This document shows positions 56,778-64,000 of a stretch of 64,000 bases of DNA, one piece after another; the stretch's first letter is position 1; every line of letters begins with the position of its first letter. This DNA is from Bisporella sp. PMI_857 (lineage: Eukaryota > Ascomycota > Leotiomycetes > Helotiales > Helotiaceae), in contig JAJSPD010000025.1 of assembly GCA_021307315.1 (NCBI GenBank), positions 1 through 64,000 of the forward strand, in the 5' to 3' direction. The notes below the pieces were generated by a model that was not told the DNA's origin, ran no database searches, and worked only from the letters and a program-made list of their open reading frames with translations. The position numbers were made by a program, and so were the translations under genes.

Positions 56778-59700
56778 CTACTCGTCATATTCGAGGGTAA
56801 GTGTAGTAGGGATCGGTGATTCCGTTGAGTTAGAATCTAAGTATAGCCTCATTTGTACTCCAGCAAATTCATGGTGGACGATGCTGAAGTGGCCTTGTCG
56901 ACCTGGCGCTCTTCTGATATTCTTGAGCTTGAAGACTTCTCGGAGGGTGGCAGTAAGCGAGCATCCCACAAGCCGGGCTCCCAAACAGAAATGTAAGCCA
57001 TGTCCCAAGGTGAGGTAGTCGGAGAATGGACGATGAGGATTCAGTTTCTCCGGGTTAGGGAAAGCCAGAGGATCCATGTTAGCCTTTGAGGTGGCTACCA
57101 AAATTGTGTGCCCAGCCTTGACATGGATCGGCCCTCGAACGCCATCCACCACTGTTACGTCTTTGGCCGCAACACGGGGCAGGCCAGGAACGACTCCGGC
57201 ATGGCGCATCCCTTCAAAAACAAATCCTTGAAGTTCTCTTTCCGAGGCTGCGTCCTCCAAATGGGCAAGTTCAATGATGCGCTCCTTATACTCTTCGTAT
57301 CCTTCACTCAGGAACAAGTCAATCAACAGCGAAGCTTGCTGAGTCAGATTGCCCGCAACTGGAGCACCCATGCCAATACAATCACCCACCAAATCACCAA
57401 TCGGCAGCTTCGTATCATTAAGTGCATGATATAGTCTGTCAGCGACTGGACCAACCTCGAATGCACTCCCTTTCGCAAGCCAATCAACAACATTCTCCTT
57501 CAGACCTTGCTGTGTTTTGAGGTGGGCTTCGAATATACTTCTCAGGACTGACCCAGCTTTCATCGCTGCCTCCCTTAACTTCCACTCGTTGCCAGGAATA
57601 ATGTTGAAGCTCTGATACATGAAAAGAACAAGATAGGCACCAAAGGCTTCAGGTATGGATATCAAGCCATGAGGCTTCTCATGGGTTTTAAGCGGTATAG
57701 CAAACCGCTCTGCAAGCCATAGGATGGGCACCACATTGGTAACATCACGGACGATATCAATCGTCCTCTTCGTGCTTGTGGAGTACTTGAGCGACTTCTC
57801 CTTGATGAGCTTCACTACATTGGCGCTGAAGAACTTAGAAACATTTGCTTCGAATCCCTCTTCAAATAGGACTTTGTGCAACTGATTTGATCGGGGATCG
57901 TGTCGTTCAGCATCATCCCAGCCGATCAAAAAATCATGGCCGTCTGTGCAGTTGCGGATTGCTTTTTGATACATGACGTTAAAGTTCTCCCTATCTTCAA
58001 ACACTTTCTTACAACCTTCCTGGGTGTGTATGCCAATGACATCCATACCGCTGGCGGGCCTTCTCAAGTCGTATTGGTCAATGACCTTGTTATTCTTCAA
58101 AATCTCTTTGGCGGCCTTAGGAGTGTAGAATGGCAGCAATACATACGGAGAAGTTCCAGTCCAAGCGCCAGGTACACCGTTGAATAAGAGATAAGGTAGC
58201 ATACCTCCATACGAACCGGGGGGTCCAGAACTGATGAGTTTGGCAAAGCCCCAGTTAGTTAAAGTGGTACTGTTGAAATCGTAACTCAGAAATCGATCGC
58301 CTCGAACCAGTGAAACAGCATCGTCAAGAATACCTCGCCCAGTCGATTGACCCGGACAAACTCCACTTCCAGGCATGGCAGGTTTTGTGCACTCAGCCAT
58401 CAATCCTGGATATAGTTCAAGGTTTTCAATATGGCCATATAGAAGCTCGGCAGCCTTTGCGGTGTCTTTATCTGAACACCATTCCTCGAAATTCTTGTAA
58501 GGCTTCAGATTGAGATATCGACGGAATCTAGAAAATTAACAAGTGTTAACATCCTCAGTGTAACTGCATAAACTGCGGATGATAACTTACTCGTTCATGG
58601 TGCAAACATTAAACACATCTCTAGCCTGTATCTGGCCAAGAAGATCCACAACCTTCAAACTGGCTGGAGTACCATGTGCACCAAAAGCATGTGCTGGCTC
58701 GTCGATGCAATTCTTGATAATTTCAGCTAGATCAGCATCATTAAACTTTCCATCCGGGCCTCTTTTAAGACCACCGAATGTCCACTGGCTTGGTGGAACA
58801 GCCATGAGCTTGTGTCCGACAACTTTCATAATTTGCTTGTACATGTCAACTGTCAGGTCGTCGAGCGACTTAAGGTCAGGGAGATTTTCTCTCAATATAT
58901 CTTCCATCCATCGATCATCAGCAGCGCTGAGCGCGGCATGCCAATGATAAAGAACCGCGAATTCAACAGAGACGACGTTTCCGATCCCTCGTTCAAGACG
59001 CTTGCCGGATTGTTTAATCTCAGCTCCAAGGTCTAGTGACCAAGTTGAGTTCGCTCGTGGAGTATTGAGTATGGCAGCAACATAATCTTTCAACACAACA
59101 GATGCAAAGAACCCGACATTGATGTTACGCGACAATTGGAAGATATCCTCGTCTTGCCTGTTTCATCTCAACTGGTTAGACGGTGCTTTTTAGAGTACGG
59201 CCCGAGATTTCCTTATGACTCACCATTTCTTTTGCGCGTCACTGAGGCTATTCCAAGGCTTATACTTGCCGGCTTCATTGACGGAAAACAAGCTCTCCGC
59301 AATGTGATTGTGATTCCTCGAGAACATCAGCGCCACCGCAACCACTCCGGGTGGCATCATCATAATCCTCTCTGAGGCAACTGGCCACTTTATCAGCCTA
59401 CAGCTTCGAATGAGTTACAAAGGGGGATGCATGCTGCATAGACTATTCTGAAAGAACAGAGTAGAGTGCGATAAAACGGAAGACCAACAGTGTACACATC
59501 TGGAGTATAGAAAAACTTACTAGAATCCGGAAAGATTGTCCCATTTTCATAAGTTCTGACCCGCTTTTGCTCCTTTTCTGTATTCCCATAGATGGTGCTT
59601 AAATCTACATAGCTAGAGGTCTCGTTGATCCATGGATCTGTCCTAGAAGTCTGGAAACACTCATGAATCACTACAGTAGCAAAAGAAAAGAAGAGTCGAT

Positions 59701-60244
59701 TTAAACCGGATGGATGCTCACGAAACGGGCCCTTTCGCTTCAGAAGCTGGTCATAGACGAGCTCGGGATCTGGAAGATTCGGACCTTTTGGCTTTGTAGG
59801 TGGCACGCTGCGGCAGTATGGCGAGCCAGCTTTGCCCATTTCTGGTACCCACGGATTGTTGCCACTTCCATCGTGTATTCTGTACCTTGCTGTCGGGCCG
59901 GCCAGAGTAGGTGGTGGGTGAGGGAGATCTTGCCATAGCATGCCAATGAAATTGTTTGATATCGTCTGACTCAATCCGCTATTGAGCGGCAAAGTTTGCA
60001 ACATAGAGACCCCATTTTCAAGCAGCAGATCCTTATCATCTAAAGGTTCACCAGATGCTAACGTCGTGATAGCTCCCGCAACAGTTTTCGCATTCTTGAG
60101 GCCCAAGTGGGTAAGGTCATGGCCGATTGATGTCTTTTCCGTCACTGGAATAAGGTTCGCCTGGTCGTCTCTCTTTCCATCAGGTGCTTTGGCTGGCTTC
60201 CGTCTAATTGATCCAAGCAGTGCTTTTATTTGGCCAGGTGCCAT
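56778..60244 (-). CDS. ppo: Ppo-type fatty-acid dioxygenase/cytochrome P450 fusion (linoleate diol synthase)
   Basis: Four exons: 60244-59521, 59380-59224, 59157-58591 and 58527-56778 (1065 residues). These enzymes oxygenate linoleic and oleic acid in an N-terminal heme peroxidase-like domain and, in the diol synthases, isomerise the hydroperoxide in a C-terminal P450 domain, giving psi-factor oxylipins that control spore development. The dioxygenase part has RYRIHDGSGNNPWVP, an NETSSYVDLSTIYGN block, NHNHIAE and the catalytic YHWH at 364-367 (Tyr364 and heme-ligand His367; YRWH in PpoA). The P450 part has GHGLHFCLGARL with heme-thiolate Cys997, which PpoC-type enzymes lack. Length matches Ppo proteins. 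Exact regiospecificity (8-, 10-hydroperoxide; diol type) cannot be read. Confidence 0.95.
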
Positions 60245-63200
60245 GTTGAATGGGGTCTTTCAAAGTTCAAAGAGTAAACTCAAAAGCGCGTGATACGTCT
60301 TGAATAAACAAGAGCGAAGGGCGACAGTGGTCAAAGAAAGGGATGCAGAAGGGAGTAAAGTCTCAAATGTATTCGAATCCAATCTGCCCCGCAAACGAAT
60401 TGTGAAATCGGGTGTATAACAACACCAGTGGACCGACCCGCATGCGGCTGTCCAATATATTGGGATCGTTTTATTCGATCCCGTCGATCTCTGGAGGAGA
60501 TAGTTGGACCAGTCATTACCTTATCCTCCCCATAACTGATGTTCGATCGGAGAGTAATTGCATCAGCTCAAAGAGCTTGACCAACCAGCACATTTAGAGT
60601 GAGACATAGGAACTCAGTAAATATGCATGCGATCTGATTGGGAATTGGGGGGTCGACGCTTGCAGCTACGGTGCTACGCGACAGAGGCTACGAAGGGATC
60701 TACACCGTAAAATTTCTGCAATCTATTGGCAAATATTATTATGGTATTTGGTGGCTGGCTGGATGTCGACCACCAGAGCCACATTTAACCTTCGCCTACG
60801 CATGAAGCGACGCAACACTTTGAAAATTAATTGCTGATCGTACTTCTCGCCTGCTGAACTGCCGCTGAAAGCTGATACATGCTCTTCAGAGATTGATTCT
60901 ATGGGCGGTGAGCTAAGCCGCCATTTGATGTGATACATGGCGTTGCGGGCACGAATCGAAAGTGGCCGCAACTCCTCTCGAAATTTTATTGTAGTCTGCT
61001 CACATGGCTTCGTGATTAATCGTTATATGAATAGGGGTCTGCTTCCACAGCTGTTATAGTCGGTCGATTGACCTCTTTCATAGTAGGATAGCAGTTGAAG
61101 CATGCGACGTCGAAAAGGAGATTGAGATTGGCTGGTGCAGCACAGACTTCACTAGCCTACCGCCGTATAAGGTTATATCCTAGTCGCAGATCGCAACCTT
61201 AAATCCAGTGCCGGAAATTCCCCCGGACATTCCCAAGAAAAAAGAAAATATGCATTCCTGGAAGATCGCACGCGAAAATGTGAGATGATTCAGTTCTATC
61301 CGTCGTAATCATGCTACTTCTTTGTATTTGAGCCCTACCTGCAAACCAGCGACCTCGTTCAGATCAGATTGAACATCTCTCGGGGGGTAGTACACAGATG
61401 TTCCCAATCCTGTCGCGTTCTTGGCAGAACACTCATGTAGCGGTATAAGGTTGAAGATATCACCGAGCATCATGTCGGATCGCAAAGAGCCAAACCTTCT
61501 CTCTCAACCATTTCGACTTGAGCACCAGCATGCTTCAAGCATGGCTGTGCTTCGTGTCCCAACATAATAATGACTTTATCGTCATCACTCCAAGCCTTAA
61601 AACAAGAGATATTCCGGTATACCCATGCTTACCTCACCATCGAGCTCAAGTCCTGCTCCGAGAATGTAATTAATTGCTTCACAAACCAAGTCAGTGCAGG
61701 CCTCGTAATATTTTTAAGTTGATCTGCGAACGCTCTACCTTCCGGTACTCGAAGGCTATTCCACCTCGCCTTCTCCGAATACATCGCGTAATCGATCGCT
61801 CTTGGATAGCAGACATGCAAACGGGAGCAAACCGTCCATATCGACGAGGGCTGCAAATGGTTTCTGACTCCGCCAAAGGTTGCTATGATTGAAGTTGCGC
61901 TCTCTTGACTCAAACCCTACCAAACTACGTTTTCATTCCCTACTTCTGCAACCCCTCGTTGCAGCATATCGTAGATAGAGATGCAACTGGTACGATCCCT
62001 CATCACGTCTTGTTTTTGCATGTGCTGCTCGAGACCCTGGTTAGTTGAACCATTGATGGATATAGATTCTGACAAATGGTCACACGGGTCCTAGATGCAC
62101 AAATTGAAGTGGAGATCGATCGTAAGGTTATCCGTCGTTTTGTGATGCTGGCAGGTAAATCTGGCCCATGATGCTCTGGTTAGGGCTGCGCTGCAGCCTT
62201 GGGCACCCGCCACACGCCCTGCAACAATATTATCGCTTCGAAAGCTTTGCAAAACATTCAATAGCACATGGAAACAAAACTTTAACAAAGCTTTAATTAT
62301 ATACAGTACAAGGCATGCTTTCAACTTCCGTTTAAATTCGCTAGTTTAATTTTTGTATATTTTAACTATTTGTGCACGCTTGACCATCGTTAAAAACAAA
62401 TATGTTACATGTTACCTCGTTCTCAACCCAAAGCGATAGTGGCAAGAAGCAACTAATGACTGATCTTCCTGCTGCGCGGATGATCTCATGCAAAAAAAAA
62501 ACCCAAAAAATGCGCAGCGAGGGGAAAGGGAGTCACCCCTAAGCGTGGCGCGAGCAATATCAAATACCTTCTCTTCTCTTCTAGTGAACGAATTTGTAAC
62601 GATTTTTGAGGAGATGACAAATCCGCCAACACGTAGAGAAGATTTGCTAAGCGTTGCAGAAGGTCAACGTCAGATTTTGGTAGCCTGTGCTGTGGATTTG
62701 AATTATTCATCGACGAAGCTCAGACACATAATAAAGAATGCAATATAGTTCTCGTGGCTGAGCACCTCCTTTTTGCAGCTGATTGTTTTTCGCCATCACA
62801 GGCTGATGGAAAGCGAGTAACCAGAAAGGAAGAAGTTCTTGGCGTGGTATTTGAGAAGTACTTTGCCTCTCCCCTTTTTCTTATAAGCACAATGATCAGA
62901 TTTTGTGTCGGAAAATAATAGTCAAGAATAATTAAAGTAGAATTGCTTCGAATATTTCTTATGTCTAAGGTCTATGAATTAAAGAGCGTTCGTATGAAAT
63001 TCTAGTTGGTCCCCATGAAAAGAAAAAAAAGACAGCACCCATACAAATGCTGCTCGTCTTCAATGCCCATCCCTACCACTCTTCTGTCCACTCCATCTAA
63101 TACATCCGACTCCTCCCAAAAATCGCAAAAACCCCGCAGCGATGCGGTGTAAGTGCTGGGCAAACCCTTGCGAACAAAGGAAAGTACAATTTCTCCCCTC

Positions 63201-63597
63201 CTCCTTCACTACTTCCCACACCCCCGCCCCTCAAAAACAATGCAAAACTCCATGAAAATGCTAAAATGGTGCCCCAATCCACATACCATCCCTCCTCGAA
63301 AGCCAGAAGAGCAGGAAGTAAAACTTGGCTGCGCGCTCTCTCTGCCGAGAACAAGACTCTCCCCTCTCGAAATAAAATCCTGAATATGCGTTGGGGGACC
63401 ACCCCAAAAAAACAGATAACTCCGGTCTAATGCAGATGCTGATGCTGGATGAAACTCCAATGGCGGTCGTGAGACCATGCGTCTTAAACAAAATCTCTCT
63501 CTATGGGATGTCGCCTGGCCTCAGATGACCCTTTTTTGTTCTCCGATCGTGAGATTGAGGAGGAGGGGAGGTGCAAGGGTCCGAGTGAGGAGGATAT
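60245..63597. other. 3.35-kb spacer without a supported gene
   Basis: Mixed composition with AT-rich parts. The longest minus-strand ORF (61629-61913) has no motif I recognise. The Ppo promoter lies at the left end; purine/pyrimidine-rich and A-rich tracts occur at ~62490-62510 and ~63020-63030. Confidence 0.45.
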
Positions 63598-63801
63598 TTA
63601 GTTGTATCCTCCGCGTCCGTCTTCCTCTTCATCATCGTCGCCGCGGTTGTAGCCTCCGCGACCGAAGTTCAGTGGTGCGCCGCCGAGGGGCATGCGAGAG
63701 TCCTCCTCAGAGTCCTCGTTGGGACCGTTGTAGCCGCCGCGGCCGAAGAGGGTTGGTGCTTGCGTAGCAGCGGAGGAAGAGGTCATGGCGAATGCAGACA
63801 T
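63598..63801 (-). CDS. Small acidic protein with three GRGGYN repeats
   Basis: Complete 67-residue ORF with an ATG at 63801. It has a Ser/Ala/Thr-rich N-terminus and then three copies of GRGGYN: in LFGRGGYN, NFGRGGYN, and at the very C-terminus DGRGGYN. The spacers are acidic (DSEEDS and DDDEEED). No signal peptide or membrane segment is seen, and no KR/RR site precedes the repeats, so processing as a secreted repeat peptide is not indicated. Short fungal proteins with repeated GRGG motifs exist (the DUF3602/Par32 type has GRGGAGN), and this may be a distant variant. Function unknown. The 199 bp beyond it to the window edge should be its promoter. Confidence 0.65.
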   Translation of the reverse strand: MSAFAMTSSSAATQAPTLFGRGGYNGPNEDSEEDSRMPLGGAPLNFGRGGYNRGDDDEEEDGRGGYN

Positions 63802-64000
63802 TTTGATTGAAGATTTATATTTGATATGAAGAAGCTGAAGAGTAGTTTGCTTGAAGAGTAGAAAAGGAGTGAGAGGTACTTGAAGTGGTGTTTTAACTGT
63901 TGGCTATTGTGTAGATGATGTGAATGTGTGGTGAGGATCGAAACACTGAGGACATACCGGCCATCTATATACCATTTCTCAGACCGTTAGGATATCGGAT

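Noticed and set aside
61629..61913. 94-residue minus-strand ORF right of Ppo
   Set aside because: No recognisable motif and no clear neighbouring exons; could be an exon of an unknown gene but cannot be supported.
1..64000. tRNA genes, CRISPR arrays, insertion sequences
   Set aside because: I looked by eye for B-box-like motifs, regularly spaced repeats and terminal-repeat pairs and saw none I could support; CRISPR arrays are not expected in nuclear fungal DNA. A tRNAscan run would be decisive for tRNAs.

Overview
This window is nuclear DNA of a filamentous ascomycete. Most genes are interrupted by short GT..AG introns of about 45-70 nt. Conserved single-copy eukaryotic genes are present (squalene synthase, pescadillo/NOP7, PIG-U, Mic60, Rab5, Sac1), as are fungus-specific families (HET, Clr5, Ppo oxygenase, UDP-rhamnose epimerase/reductase). 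A leotiomycete (Botrytis/Sclerotinia-like) origin is my inference from the gene content; I could not test it. Exon joins were worked out by hand from reading frame, splice signals and family patterns, so individual boundaries may be off by one alternative site.

Left part (1-41.8 kb), mostly conserved genes. In order: the C-terminus of a nuclear protein (perhaps NBS1/nibrin); a membrane-anchored cytochrome b5-domain protein (-); a large coiled-coil protein (+); a J-protein with a DnaJ-X domain (-); a nucleotide-sugar island made of the UDP-4-keto-6-deoxyglucose epimerase/reductase (-) and two convergent TPT-type nucleotide-sugar transporters; squalene synthase ERG9 (+); two small uncharacterised proteins (+); PIG-U (-) head to head with NOP7 (+); a gag-like orphan protein (+); a Clr5-domain protein (-); a tiny membrane ORF (+); Mic60 (-); Rab5 (-) head to head with Sac1 (+); a Vba-type MFS transporter (-); and a sulfur-scavenging pair, arylsulfatase and TauD-type dioxygenase (both +), with a perfect CYS3-type palindrome between them.

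Right part (41.8-63.6 kb) is gene-poor and accessory. It holds an intact HET-domain gene, a duplicated F-box/Cys-rich protein, a broken HET gene (truncated, two frameshifts, one in-frame stop), an intact nine-exon sesquiterpene-type synthase, possible remains of a Zn2Cys6 regulator, and a full-length Ppo-type fatty-acid dioxygenase/P450. Long spacers without convincing genes separate these. A small acidic protein with three GRGGYN repeats closes the window.

Three groupings suggest joint function: UDP-rhamnose synthesis with Golgi/ER sugar-nucleotide transport (8.5-13.1 kb); release of sulfate from sulfate esters and sulfonates (37.7-41.8 kb); and a terpene/oxylipin locus embedded in incompatibility-type genes (44.5-60.3 kb).
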